NCBI RefSeq assembly: GCF_003339845.1
Contig: NZ_PPTR01000002.1
Location: 372,001 to 436,000 of the forward strand
DNA length: 64,000 bases
DNA from: Gordonibacter sp. 28C
GTDB taxonomy: Bacteria; Actinomycetota; Coriobacteriia; Coriobacteriales; Eggerthellaceae
Reading direction: 5' to 3'
Part shown: positions 23,770 to 32,551 of the stretch, piece after piece
Numbering within the stretch: the first letter of the stretch is position 1
How the letters are laid out: every line of letters starts with the position of its first letter
Made by a program: the position numbers and the translations under genes
The notes under the pieces: generated by a model
What the model saw: the letters and a program-made list of their open reading frames with translations, nothing else
Database searches by the model: none
What the model was told of the DNA's origin: nothing

Positions 23770-24594
23770 ATGCCGCAGCAACCTCGTTTCGCCCCGATCG
23801 CCTGGTGCGTCGTGCTCGCTTTCGCCTGCGCAGCGATTGCGGGGTGCGGCGCCGCCCCTCGGGAAAGCGGCGGCGCGGACGGCTCCATCTCGCCCGAACC
23901 CTTCGGCGGGCAGGTGCGCGACCGCGAAGACGCGCACCGTGAAACCGAGGGAGACCGAGGCAAGGCCGTTGCGCAGCCCGCATACGGCGTCGACCCCGCT
24001 TCGATCGCCTCCGCCTACGACCTTGGCACCATCCTCTCGCTCGACCCTGCGGAGGTCCCCGCAACCCTGGAGCGCCTCGGGTTCGAATACGAGATGGGCG
24101 TTCCCACCGGGGCTTGGAAAAGCGTGTCCGCCGACACGCCGCTTTCGCCCGTCGGCTCGACCACGCGCCTGCACACGAGCGTCGGCGGAGGCGAGACCAC
24201 ACCCGACCTCATGCTCGAGGGAAGGCGCCCCCAGGCGATCAGCATGAGCGTGACGGCTCCGCTCGCAAGCGAGGACGAGGCGGAGGCCGTTTGCGCTTCG
24301 CTGTTGGAAGCGGCCGGCTGCGAGAACGAGTTGTCGCGCACGGTCGTGGACAACTACCGGTTCGACCGGCACGAGGTTACGCGCATCGGAACCTGCCCCG
24401 AAGGGGGCGCCGGCGTGCTGTGGCGGCTGGACGTTTGGAGCCAGCGGCTGGAAGGCGAGTCCTCCTCGTACAGCTCCACCACGTACTCGCTCGCCTTCTA
24501 CACGCGCGACGGCGTGCTGAGCTCGGGGGATACGAGCCTGATGGAGGCCATCGGCATATACGAGCCGGCGACGGCCGCATCCGCGCAGGGCTGA
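23770..24594 (+). CDS. Predicted lipoprotein of unknown function (274 aa)
   Basis: A signal peptide ends in the lipobox AIAGC (Cys near residue 26), so the mature protein should be lipid-anchored outside the membrane. The rest is acidic and soluble, with a Ser/Thr/Glu-rich linker after the cysteine. No recognised domain was found; the region from about residue 75 on (FEYEMGVPTGAWKSVSADTP, then a beta-rich stretch to the C terminus) looks like a single folded domain. The ribosome site GAAAGGAAG precedes the ATG. The gene is monocistronic between divergent map and convergent DegV genes. Confidence 0.72.
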   Translation: MPQQPRFAPIAWCVVLAFACAAIAGCGAAPRESGGADGSISPEPFGGQVRDREDAHRETEGDRGKAVAQPAYGVDPASIASAYDLGTILSLDPAEVPATLERLGFEYEMGVPTGAWKSVSADTPLSPVGSTTRLHTSVGGGETTPDLMLEGRRPQAISMSVTAPLASEDEAEAVCASLLEAAGCENELSRTVVDNYRFDRHEVTRIGTCPEGGAGVLWRLDVWSQRLEGESSSYSSTTYSLAFYTRDGVLSSGDTSLMEAIGIYEPATAASAQG

Positions 24595-24629
24595 CGCGCA
24601 AGGTTGACGCGCGGGGCCGGCAGCCCGCC

Positions 24630-25493
24630 CTACGCGAACTGGCGCTTCGAGCAGCCGATGCCCAGGGCGCCGGGGCCCACGTGGCAGGCGATGCTCAGGG
24701 GCAGGCGGTCGACGTACACGTCGGGCGTGCCGAAATGGGCGCGCACCTCGTCGGCGAACGCCTGGGCGTCCTCGTCCCGGTTCGTGTGCGCCACGTAGAG
24801 GTGCACGTCGGCCGCCTCGCCGAAGCGCTTGCCGATGTCGGCCGCAAGGGCCTTGATCATGGTGCGCTTCGCCGCTTTGAACGTCTTGGCCACCGTGAAC
24901 GCATCGAGCTTCTCGCCTTGTATCTGCAGCACCGGCTTGATCTTGAGCACCGAGCCGACAGTCGCCGCAGCCGGGGTGATGCGGCCGCTCTTGCGCAGAT
25001 GGGACATCGTGTCCACCATCAGGTATATGCTGGCGTCCAGCTTCGTGCTCTCCAGAAGCGCGCAGGTTTGAACCGCCGACTTGCCCTCGTCTATCCAGCG
25101 CAGCGCGTCGAGCACCGCCTCGCGCTGCGTGACCGAGATGCGCTGGTTGTCCACCACGTGCACGCGCCCTCCGCAATGCTCGGCCACTTGGCGCGCCGTC
25201 TCGCACGATCCCGAAAGGCCGCTCGACATGGGGATGTAGACGATCTCGTCGTGCGTCTCGAGCAGCTCCTTCCAACGCCTGCCCAAATCGACGATGGACG
25301 GTTGAGACGTGACGATGTCGGCGCCCTCCGTCTGGCGCGCGTAAAAGCGCTCGGCGTCCAGGTTCACGCCCTCGAAGCACTCCTCGCCGTCCACGACGAA
25401 GGGCATGGGGACGACGAACACGCCCAACCGATCGGCCTCTTCCTGCATGATGCCGCTGTTGGTGTCCGTGACGACCGCGACGTTCTTCCCCAC
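24630..25493 (-). CDS. DegV-family fatty-acid-binding protein
   Basis: A 287-residue DegV protein: VAVVTDTNSGIMQEEADRLG at the N terminus, the TSQPS loop, the IYIPMSSGLSGSCETA-type motif (seen as YIPMSSGLSGS) and MSHLRKSGRIT. DegV/FakB proteins bind a fatty acid and present it to the kinase FakA. The best start is GTG at 25493, with AAGGGG 8 nt upstream, giving MGKNVAVV; upstream in-frame codons would add a poorly conserved stretch. No fakA is visible nearby. The gene stands downstream of, and on the same strand as, pheT with a 114-bp gap. Confidence 0.88.
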   Translation of the reverse strand: MGKNVAVVTDTNSGIMQEEADRLGVFVVPMPFVVDGEECFEGVNLDAERFYARQTEGADIVTSQPSIVDLGRRWKELLETHDEIVYIPMSSGLSGSCETARQVAEHCGGRVHVVDNQRISVTQREAVLDALRWIDEGKSAVQTCALLESTKLDASIYLMVDTMSHLRKSGRITPAAATVGSVLKIKPVLQIQGEKLDAFTVAKTFKAAKRTMIKALAADIGKRFGEAADVHLYVAHTNRDEDAQAFADEVRAHFGTPDVYVDRLPLSIACHVGPGALGIGCSKRQFA

Positions 25494-25607
25494 CTGAGCC
25501 ACCCCTTCAAACAATGAGCGACGGGGCTCCCCGTCGCTCGATGCGGGCGAGCGGCCCCCCGGCCGCAACGCCCGTTTCTCGCATGTCGATCCATTATGGT
25601 GGATTAC

Positions 25608-28085
25608 CTAGCCGCGCACCTCGGCGCCGGTGGCCCCGCACACCTTTTTCACCAAGCGCTCATGAGCCTTGTCCACCTCGTCGCTCGTGAGCGTGCGGTC
25701 GGCCGCGCGGTACGTGAGGGCGTAGGCCATCGACTTCTTGCCCGCGCCCACGCGCTTCTCGTCGCGGTAGACGTCGAACAGACGCGCGTCCTCCAGCAGC
25801 TTGCCGCCCGCCGAGCTCATGCACTGCACGAGCTTCTCGTGGGAAACGCCCTCGTCCACCACGAAGGCCACGTCCATGGACACGGCCGGGAACGCCGGGA
25901 CGTCCACGTAGTCGCGCGCGGGGCGCGCCGCCTTCGCGAGCGCCTCCACGTCCAGCTCGAACGCCACTACGGGCGCTGCGGCCTCGAAGGCGTCCACGGC
26001 CAGCGGGTGCAGCTCGCCCACCCAGCCGAGCACGGTGCCGCCGGAGAGCACCTCGGCCGCGCGCCCAGGCTGCAGGTGCGGGGCCTCATCGGCGGCGAGC
26101 GCCTTGAAGCGCAGCTTCGGCAGCGCCAGCTCGCGCGCCAGGCTCTCGATCACGCCCTTGCCGTCGAAGAAGTCGAACGCGGCGGGACGGTCGTTCCAGC
26201 CCGCGTCGCGCATGGCGCCCGCGAGCACGCCCGCCAAGCGGCGGCGCTCCTTGGGCTGCTTGCGGCCCTCGTGCGCGAAGAACACCATGCCCATCTCGTA
26301 GAGCTGGACGTTCTTCACGCCGCGGCTCTGGTTGTAGGCCACGCTGCGCAGGAGGCCCGGCACGATGCTCTGGCGCATGACGGATTGGTCGGCGTTCAAC
26401 GGGTTGATGAGCTCCACCGGCTCGCCCAGGCCCTCGGGCGCCATGCGCAGGCGGTCGAGGTCGCCCGGCTCGGCAAACGAGTAGGTCATGGTCTCGTTGA
26501 GGCCGCTCGCGCGCATGACGTCGTTGACCGTGTCCAGCACGTGCTCCAGGTGCGAGCGGGTGCCCACGCGGCCGGGACCGCCGGGCAGCGTGGACGGGAT
26601 GCGGTCCATGCCCCACAGGCGCAGCACTTCCTCGTACAGGTCGATCTCGCGCTCGAGGTCGGGGCGGAACGTGGGGGCCGTCACGGCCAGCACGTCGGCG
26701 TCTCCCGCCGGATCTTCGCTCACCGCGCAGCCGAGGCGCGCCAGGATGTCGACGATGTCGGCGCGCGGGATGTCGGCGCCCATCATGGCGCAGAAACGCG
26801 GAATGCGGAAGCGCAGGTCGCAAGGTGTGGAGGATGCCGGCCACTCGTCCACGACGCCCTCGTCGTTGCCGGCGGCGGCGCACACCGTGCCGCCGGCCAC
26901 CTCCACCATGAGCGCGGCGGCCGCAGCCGAGCGCTCCGCGATGCCGTGGTCGTCCACGCCGCGCTCGTAGCGCATGGAGCTCTCGCTGAACAGGCCCAGG
27001 TTGCGGCTCGTGCGGCTCGTGCGGCCGGCCTCGAACGTGGCGGCCTCCAAGAGGATGTCCACCGTCTCGTCCGTGACCTCGGTGTCCAGCCCGCCCATGA
27101 CGCCCGCGAGCGCCACCGCGCCCAGCTCCGGCGTGGATATCACCGTCATGTCGGACGTGAGTTCGCGGTCCTCGCCGTCGAGCGTCGTCAGGCGCTCGCC
27201 GTCTTGCGCCGCGCGCACCACGATGTGCGCGAGGCCGTCGGCGTTCTTCAGTTTGGCCAGGTCGAACGCGTGCAGCGGCTGGCCGAACAGGAACAGGATG
27301 TAGTTCGTCACGTCCACGATGTTGTTGATGGAGCGCTGGCCGATGGCCGCCAGGCGCTCGACCATCCAATCGGGGCTCGGGCCCACCTTGCATCCGCGGA
27401 TGACGCGCGCCGTGTAGCGCGGGCAGCGCACCGCGTCGTCGATGGTGATCTTCACCTGCTCGTCCACGGGCGCCGCGGCGGCGTCCAGCTCCAGCTTCGC
27501 CGCCATGTCCGCAAGCGGGCTTTCGTAGTCGGTGCGGTACATGGCGCCCACCTCGCGCGCCATGCCCACCATGGAGAGGCAATCGGGGCGGTTCGGCGTG
27601 ATCTCCAGGTCGAGCACCGTGTCGGACAGCTTCAGGTAGTCGGCGATGGGCATGCCCACCGGCGCGTCCTCGGGCAGGACCATAATGCCGGAGTGGTCGC
27701 CGGAGAGCCCCAGCTCGCGGCCGGAGCAGCACATGCCGCTGCTGGCCACGCCGCGCAGCTTCGACTTCTTGATCTTGAAGTCGCCGGGCAGCACCGCGCC
27801 CACGCAGGCCACCGGCACCTTGATGCCGGCCGCGATGTTCGGCGCGCCGCACACGATCTGCACCGGCTCACCCGCGCCCACGTCCACACCTACCACGTGC
27901 ATGTGGTCGCTGTCGGGATGCTGCTCGCACGTTTCCACGAATCCCACGACCACGCCGTCGAGCGCCGCGCCGGTCTTCTCCACCGCCTCCACGCCCGTGC
28001 CCGTCAGATCGAGCCGGTCGCAGAACGCCTTCGTGTCCGCCGGCACGTCCACATACTCAGAGAGCCATTTGAGTGATACTTTCAT
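25608..28085 (-). CDS. pheT: Phenylalanine--tRNA ligase beta subunit
   Basis: An 825-residue beta subunit with the usual modules: an N-terminal tRNA-binding EMAP-like domain (residues about 40-150, CGAPNIAAG and LRGVASSGMCCSGRELGL), B3/B4 and B5 domains (ITPNRPDCLSMVGMAREVGA), the catalytic-like core and a C-terminal FDX-ACB anticodon-binding domain (PAVSMDVAFVVDEGVSHEKL). It forms the (alpha beta)2 enzyme with PheS. The start ATG gives the typical MKVSLKWLSEYVD. It follows pheS by an unusually long, structured 290-bp spacer (see 28258-28365). Confidence 0.96.
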   Translation of the reverse strand: MKVSLKWLSEYVDVPADTKAFCDRLDLTGTGVEAVEKTGAALDGVVVGFVETCEQHPDSDHMHVVGVDVGAGEPVQIVCGAPNIAAGIKVPVACVGAVLPGDFKIKKSKLRGVASSGMCCSGRELGLSGDHSGIMVLPEDAPVGMPIADYLKLSDTVLDLEITPNRPDCLSMVGMAREVGAMYRTDYESPLADMAAKLELDAAAAPVDEQVKITIDDAVRCPRYTARVIRGCKVGPSPDWMVERLAAIGQRSINNIVDVTNYILFLFGQPLHAFDLAKLKNADGLAHIVVRAAQDGERLTTLDGEDRELTSDMTVISTPELGAVALAGVMGGLDTEVTDETVDILLEAATFEAGRTSRTSRNLGLFSESSMRYERGVDDHGIAERSAAAAALMVEVAGGTVCAAAGNDEGVVDEWPASSTPCDLRFRIPRFCAMMGADIPRADIVDILARLGCAVSEDPAGDADVLAVTAPTFRPDLEREIDLYEEVLRLWGMDRIPSTLPGGPGRVGTRSHLEHVLDTVNDVMRASGLNETMTYSFAEPGDLDRLRMAPEGLGEPVELINPLNADQSVMRQSIVPGLLRSVAYNQSRGVKNVQLYEMGMVFFAHEGRKQPKERRRLAGVLAGAMRDAGWNDRPAAFDFFDGKGVIESLARELALPKLRFKALAADEAPHLQPGRAAEVLSGGTVLGWVGELHPLAVDAFEAAAPVVAFELDVEALAKAARPARDYVDVPAFPAVSMDVAFVVDEGVSHEKLVQCMSSAGGKLLEDARLFDVYRDEKRVGAGKKSMAYALTYRAADRTLTSDEVDKAHERLVKKVCGATGAEVRG

Positions 28086-28257
28086 CGTTCGCTTCCTATC
28101 CGTTCACGTTTTCCGGCTCCGCCGGAACGGACGATCAGGAGATCGCCCCTACGAGGTCTTTCCTCTCAACAAGCGCTTGCCCGCCTGAACGCCCCAAGGC
28201 CGGCAGACCCGCTTGCCCCTCTAACGACAGCGCCTGCAGCAGCGCAGATCGTGCGAA

Positions 28258-28365
28258 GGGGCGCTCGGCGGTGCCCACCAAGCGAGTTCCGCACGAGCCG
28301 AAACGCCCAGCGGGCGTTTCGTGCGAGCAGGACTGCCCGAGCGACTGGGCATCGCCGAGCGCCCC
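28258..28365 (-). repeat. Branched inverted-repeat structure in the pheS-pheT spacer
   Basis: The outer arms are 20 bp (28258-28277, beginning GGGGCGCTCGGCG, and 28346-28365) with a single G/T-type mismatch. Inside them is a perfect 10-bp hairpin, CGAAACGCCC (28299-28308) and GGGCGTTTCG (28312-28321), with an AGC loop, and further partial pairing on either side. As RNA it would form a long multi-part hairpin between the two subunit genes. It could stabilise or attenuate the message, or be a palindromic mobile repeat. Confidence 0.6.
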
Positions 28366-28375
28366 GCCAGAAACC

Positions 28376-29437
28376 TCAGAATTGCCTGAGGAAGCGCATG
28401 TCGCCTTCTAGCAGCATGCGCAGATCGGGCACGTTGTACTTCAGGCAGGCGATGCGCTCCACCCCCATGCCGAACGCGAAGCCGGAGTACTTCTCCGGGT
28501 CGATGCCCGACATGGACAGCACGTTCGGATCCACCATGCCGCAGCCGAGGATCTCCAGCCAACCGGTGCCCTTGCACATGCGGCAGCCCTCGCCGTGGCA
28601 GATGCCGCAGCTCACGTCCACCTCGGCCGACGGCTCCGTGAACGGGAAGTAGTGCGCGCGGAAACGCGTTTTGCGTTCCTCGCCGAACACCTGCTTGCAC
28701 AGGTAGTCGAGCGTGCCCTTTAGGTCGCCGAACGTGATGCCCTCGTCCACCACCAGACCCTCGATCTGGTGGAACTGCGGAAGGTGGCTGGGATCGGCCA
28801 CGTCGCGGCGGTACACCTTGCCCGGCGCGATGACGTAGATGGGCAGCTCCCGGTCCTCCATCGCGTGCACCTGCACGCCCGAGGTCTGGGTGCGCAGCAG
28901 CACGTCGGACTCGCCGCGCACGCTGGACGCTTCGCCGGAGCGGTCGACCACGTAGAACGTGTCGGCCAAGCTGCGGCTGGGGTGGTCGGCCGGGGCGTTC
29001 AGGGCCTCGAAGTTGTAGTAGTCGGTCTCCACCTCGGGGCCGTGAGCCACCGTGTAGCCCAAGCCGAGGAATATCTCGGACACCTCGTCGGTGATGGCGT
29101 TGATGAGGTGGCGCGTGCCCATCTGCTGGGCGCGGCCCGGCAGCGTCACGTCCACGGCGGCCGCGTCGATGGCGGCGGCCAGCTCGGCGGCGTCGAGGGC
29201 CGCCTTGCGCGCGGCCAGCGCCTCTTCCACGGCGACGCGCACCTCGTTCACCGTCTTGCCCACCTGGGCGCGTTCCTCCTTGGCCACCTGGCCCATGCTG
29301 CGCAGATGCCCCGTCAGCGTGCCCGCCTTGCCCAGCACCCCGATGCGCACCTGCTCGAGCGCGGCCGTGTCGGCCGCCTGCGCTATCCGGGCGAGCGTCT
29401 GCTCGCGCAGCGCCGCCACCTCGTCCACGATACCCAT
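28376..29437 (-). CDS. pheS: Phenylalanine--tRNA ligase alpha subunit
   Basis: A 353-residue class II aminoacyl-tRNA synthetase subunit. The N-terminal coiled-coil arm (about 1-85) contacts tRNA. Motif 2 is HTSGVQ-like (LLRTQTSGVQVHAM), followed by KVYRRDVADPSHLPQFHQIEG. A zinc-type cysteine cluster (CGICHGEGCRMCKGTGW) is present, and motif 3 reads GFAFGMGVERIACLKYN. It charges tRNA-Phe together with PheT. The start at 29437 gives MGIVDEVAALREQ; upstream in-frame ATGs fall inside the T-box leader and are not used. Confidence 0.95.
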   Translation of the reverse strand: MGIVDEVAALREQTLARIAQAADTAALEQVRIGVLGKAGTLTGHLRSMGQVAKEERAQVGKTVNEVRVAVEEALAARKAALDAAELAAAIDAAAVDVTLPGRAQQMGTRHLINAITDEVSEIFLGLGYTVAHGPEVETDYYNFEALNAPADHPSRSLADTFYVVDRSGEASSVRGESDVLLRTQTSGVQVHAMEDRELPIYVIAPGKVYRRDVADPSHLPQFHQIEGLVVDEGITFGDLKGTLDYLCKQVFGEERKTRFRAHYFPFTEPSAEVDVSCGICHGEGCRMCKGTGWLEILGCGMVDPNVLSMSGIDPEKYSGFAFGMGVERIACLKYNVPDLRMLLEGDMRFLRQF

Positions 29438-29845
29438 GTCCTCGCGCTTCCTTTCCGTCTCTTCCCCGCGCCGCCCCCAGCGAGCGCACATGAAAAAGAG
29501 CCTTCTCTCGCCCTGGTTCGTAAAGGGATTGCTCCCCGATCCAAGGACGAGAGAAGGCTCTCGCGGTACCACCTCGGTTGACATGCCGTCGCTGCGCGCC
29601 CGCCCGCCTTGCAGCGGCTCGGAACGCGCGGCCTTTCGGCCGTCCGCTCTTGCGCTCTGTGACGGGAGCTCCCGTCGCGCCCTACTGCACGTCTTGCCGC
29701 CCCGCTGCCGCCGGGCCGCATCCGCGTTCAAACGCGCTGCTCGGAAGGGAATCGCCGCGCTGGTCGCCCGGGTGCTTTCAGCCGGTGGCACCCGTCTCTG
29801 GTGACGACCGCGCCGCACGGCGCTGTCTTCGTCATCGCATGTAAC
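29438..29845 (-). promoter_or_regulatory. T-box leader of pheST
   Basis: The conserved T-box AGGTGGTACCGCG is read on the minus strand at 29574-29562, followed by an intrinsic terminator (29561-29492) whose 5' stem strand overlaps the antiterminator. Upstream lie structured segments, including the 16-nt palindrome GACGGGAGCTCCCGTC and a CGGCCGAAAGGCCG hairpin, as expected for the stems of a T-box RNA. Uncharged tRNA (tRNA-Phe by gene context) would stabilise the antiterminator and switch on pheST. I could not identify the specifier codon with certainty. Confidence 0.88.
29492..29561 (-). terminator. Intrinsic terminator of the pheST T-box
   Basis: Minus-strand 14-bp stem AGAGCCTTCTCTCG (29561-29548) with CGAGAGAAGGCTCT (29510-29497), closed by a 37-nt loop and followed by TTTTTC (29497-29492). 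It overlaps the T-box sequence side of the antiterminator, as expected for tRNA-controlled attenuation. Confidence 0.88.
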
Positions 29846-29850
29846 GATGC

Positions 29851-29856
29851 AGTATA
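29851..29856 (-). promoter_or_regulatory. -10 box of pheST
   Basis: TATACT on the minus strand, placing transcription start near 29844 and a leader of about 400 nt. A convincing -35 at 17 bp is not present. Confidence 0.5.
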
Positions 29857-30222
29857 GCGCATTCGCGGGCGCCGTGCGTGAAATTCCACAAGCAAGGGGG
29901 TTGCGAGAGCGGGAGGGAGAGGGCGAGCGAGAGTCGGCGCGGCGGCGGAAGCCCCTGATTTGGCACAAAAACCGAGTTCAGGGAATCCTCAACAGGGTGC
30001 GGAACGCTTCCGCGTCAAGCTCGGAAATTGCGACCTGCGGTTTTCTTTCGAATGCCCGACAAAGGGCACCGGAATGGGTCTCGAATATTCCCTAAACTCG
30101 GTTTTTGTGCCGTATTGCGGCATGTTCGACACCGAGCCGGGCGTAAACCAGTTCGAGGCGCGCGGCGCCTAACCGCAACCGAGCGCCACGCGCCCAATGA
30201 GGCAAGAGCGCGACGTGCCCGT
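29857..30222. other. Intergenic region upstream of the pheST leader
   Basis: About 365 bp without a supported gene. The main content is the inverted-repeat element at 29962-30111. The remaining sequence is purine-rich near 29900-29950 and shows nothing else recognisable. Confidence 0.5.
29962..30111. repeat. 150-bp element with 25-bp inverted-repeat ends
   Basis: The left arm at 29962-29986 (GGCACAAAAACCGAGTTCAG and on to GGGAAT) and the right arm at 30087-30111 are reverse complements with one mismatch. The 100-bp interior has no convincing frame. It shares layout and size, but not arm sequence, with the elements at 5781-5942 and 33801-33970. Confidence 0.65.
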
Positions 30223-31419
30223 CTACAGGAACCGGTAGCTCACCGTGCGCAGTCCCCAGTCGTTGCACGACGAGAAGCCGAAGGCCTTCCACACGCCGGG
30301 CTGCAGGTCGAGCGATCGGCTGCCGCCGCCCATGTAGCCGCAGTCGTTCACGGTGGCGAGCACGGTCATGCCGTTGTAGGATATCTCGACGGTTCGGCCG
30401 TAATACTGCCAATACCGCGGCCACGCCATGGGCACGGCAACGCCCATGGACCAATCGTCGCACACGGCGCCGGTGGCCGTGGTGCCGGGGTTGGGCGTGT
30501 AGGGGTCGGTGGAGCCGCCGTAGGCGGAGGCGACACCCGTCGACCAGCCTATCCCGGGGTCAGGCGTAGGCTCCGGGTCGGGCGACGGAGAAGGGGTCGG
30601 GTCGGGCTCGACCTGCTGCACCTGGTCGCCCGGACGCGTGGTGTTGGTGTTCGACTCCTCCACGGCCACCGGCCCGCTCACCCCGCCCTGGGCCTCCGCC
30701 TCCTCGGCCTTCCGCTGAAGCTCCTCGATGACGGAGGCGTATTCGTCTTGCGCGCCCTGCAGCTGGGACGACGCCGCCGTCACCGTCTGCTCGGCCTCCG
30801 CCTTCTTCTCCTCGAGCCCAGTGAGCCTCTTCTCCTGCTCGTCCTTCTGCGCGTTCAGGTCCGCCACGAGCGCGTCGAAGCGCTCGGAGCGCTCTTTCTG
30901 CGCCGCGATCTCGTCGGACTGGTACCGCGCCACGGCGGAGAGGTAGAACAGGTTGCGCACGAACTCGTCGAAGTCCTGGGATTCCAGCAGCACCGTCAAG
31001 AGCGACGGCACGGAGCCGCCGCGATATTCGTAGGCGGCCGCCTTGCCGAGGGCGCTGCGCCCTTCGATGAGCGCCTGCTGAGCCTCCATGGCCTGGGCGG
31101 CCGTCTCGTCGATGCGCTGCTGCAGGTCGGCGATCTCCTGCTCGAGCGTCGCGTGGTCGGCCGCTATGCCCTGCATCTGCGACTCGGCTCCGTCGAGCGC
31201 GCCCTGCGCCTCTTCCACGGCCCGTTGGGCCTCGGCCGCCGCGGCGTCGTCGGGGGCGTCTTCGGCCCAGGAAGCCTGCGGGCCCAACCCGCAGACGAGG
31301 GTCGCCGCGAGAAGGCAGCTCAGAATCGTGCGGGCCGCCGTTCGGCCGGGCTCTCGCACGCGAGCCGATGCTTCTGCGCGTTCGAGGTCTCGTGCGATCG
31401 TGTGCGTTTTCGGTTCCAT
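30223..31419 (-). CDS. Secreted coiled-coil protein with C-terminal 3D/RlpA-like double-psi beta-barrel
   Basis: A 398-residue exported protein. The signal segment (about 28-52, ending QASWAED) follows an Arg-rich N terminus. Residues about 55-245 form a long coiled coil of the PcsB/CwlO type (AQRAVEEAQGALDGAESQMQ, QKDEQEKRLTGLEEKKAEAE). A Pro/Asp linker leads to a C-terminal domain (289-398) with STGVASAYGG, TATVNDCG-type (VLATVNDCGYMGGG) and SLDLQPGVWKAFG motifs, as in 3D- or RlpA-like peptidoglycan-active barrels. It probably acts in wall remodelling or cell separation; lytic activity is not proved. The downstream neighbour of the serine-hydrolase gene, 10 bp apart, suggests a shared transcript. 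Confidence 0.8.
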   Translation of the reverse strand: MEPKTHTIARDLERAEASARVREPGRTAARTILSCLLAATLVCGLGPQASWAEDAPDDAAAAEAQRAVEEAQGALDGAESQMQGIAADHATLEQEIADLQQRIDETAAQAMEAQQALIEGRSALGKAAAYEYRGGSVPSLLTVLLESQDFDEFVRNLFYLSAVARYQSDEIAAQKERSERFDALVADLNAQKDEQEKRLTGLEEKKAEAEQTVTAASSQLQGAQDEYASVIEELQRKAEEAEAQGGVSGPVAVEESNTNTTRPGDQVQQVEPDPTPSPSPDPEPTPDPGIGWSTGVASAYGGSTDPYTPNPGTTATGAVCDDWSMGVAVPMAWPRYWQYYGRTVEISYNGMTVLATVNDCGYMGGGSRSLDLQPGVWKAFGFSSCNDWGLRTVSYRFL

Positions 31420-31429
31420 GAAGGATTCC

Positions 31430-32551
31430 TTAGGCCGCGAGCAGCCGGTCGTGCGCCTCGTCGAGCGCTGCGATCAGGTTCGTGATGAGCGGTTCGTTGT
31501 CGGTGAAGTACTCGTCGTCGTAATCGGCGTCGGACATGACGGCCATGAGGTAGTCGCCGGATGCGACCTTCACGATGCCCGCATCGTTGAGCGCGCCCAT
31601 ATCGTACCACGGGGTGTCGATCTCGTAGCCCGCCTTCGCGAGCACCTGATGGTCGGCCCCGAGCGTCCGGCGGATGAACGAGGTGCCCGTTTGCGCGAAC
31701 AGCTCCTCGCACAGGGGCGCCTGCCCGACGCCGTCCCTGAGGTACCCACCCACGCCCAGCCACAGCTTGGCCAGGTCGCGCGGCGTGAAATACGGATACC
31801 ACTCGCCCTCCCACGCCCCTGCGTCAACGCCGGCGGCGGCGGCCCATTCGTCGAAACCGGAGCCGTAGTCGTCGCGCAGAAGCGCGTAGCCCGTGTTGTC
31901 GGAATACACGATGGTGTTGGCGAGCACGGTCTGCAGATCGTAGACGCTCACGTCGTCGTCGGCCATGATGCCCGTGCCGTCCATGACGATGTCCTCGAAC
32001 ACCTCGTCGGTCAAGGACGCCTGTCCCTCGTCGACAAGGCCCTGCGCCACGTAGGTGACGAACGGTGCCTTGATGGTGCTGGCCGAGAAGCATTCGAAGT
32101 CGGCGTTGCAGCCCAAGCCCCTCTGGGTGGCGAAATCGTAGACGACGAAGCCGGCCTCGTATCCGGCCTCGCGGAAGGCGTCGAGCGCCGCCGCGACGGC
32201 GGGCGCCTCGGACGCGTCCACCGTGCGCTGGGATCCCGTCGCGTCGAACAGGTTGATGTCGCCCGAGCCGGAAGCGGCGTCGAGCGCCGTGGGGGCCACG
32301 GCCGTCGCGGGGGCGTTGGGCGCCGGTGCGGCAGGGGCTTCGGCGCCCTCCGTCGCGGGCGCGTCGTCGACCGCCGCGTCCAGCGACGAGACGGGCTCCT
32401 CGGGGCGGTCGGCGGTGGAACCCAGCGCGCTGGCGATCCCGAAGAACGCGACGACGCCGCACAGGACGGGCACGGCGACCTTCGGCCAAACCGGCAGATG
32501 CCGCACCTGCCGGCGCAGACTCCGCATGCTCGCTTTCAAGTCGATCGCCAC
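31430..32551 (-). CDS. Exported class A beta-lactamase-fold serine hydrolase
   Basis: A 373-residue protein with one N-terminal membrane helix (about 24-43), a long Ala/Pro/Glu-rich linker (45-110) and a penicillin-binding/beta-lactamase-type domain. The catalytic triad motifs are visible: Ser158-x-x-Lys161 (SASTIKAP), Ser217-Asp218-Asn219 (YSDNTGY) and Lys306-Ala307-Gly308 in place of the usual KTG. It could be a beta-lactamase-like enzyme, a D,D-peptidase or a non-resistance hydrolase; the KAG variant and tethering argue against a classic soluble lactamase. The start is GTG 32551 or ATG 32527; ribosome sites are weak for both. Confidence 0.78.
   Translation of the reverse strand: MAIDLKASMRSLRRQVRHLPVWPKVAVPVLCGVVAFFGIASALGSTADRPEEPVSSLDAAVDDAPATEGAEAPAAPAPNAPATAVAPTALDAASGSGDINLFDATGSQRTVDASEAPAVAAALDAFREAGYEAGFVVYDFATQRGLGCNADFECFSASTIKAPFVTYVAQGLVDEGQASLTDEVFEDIVMDGTGIMADDDVSVYDLQTVLANTIVYSDNTGYALLRDDYGSGFDEWAAAAGVDAGAWEGEWYPYFTPRDLAKLWLGVGGYLRDGVGQAPLCEELFAQTGTSFIRRTLGADHQVLAKAGYEIDTPWYDMGALNDAGIVKVASGDYLMAVMSDADYDDEYFTDNEPLITNLIAALDEAHDRLLAA

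Noticed and set aside
25596-28076. An 826-codon frame antisense to pheT
   Set aside because: Mirror of pheT; composition is that of a GC-rich shadow frame.
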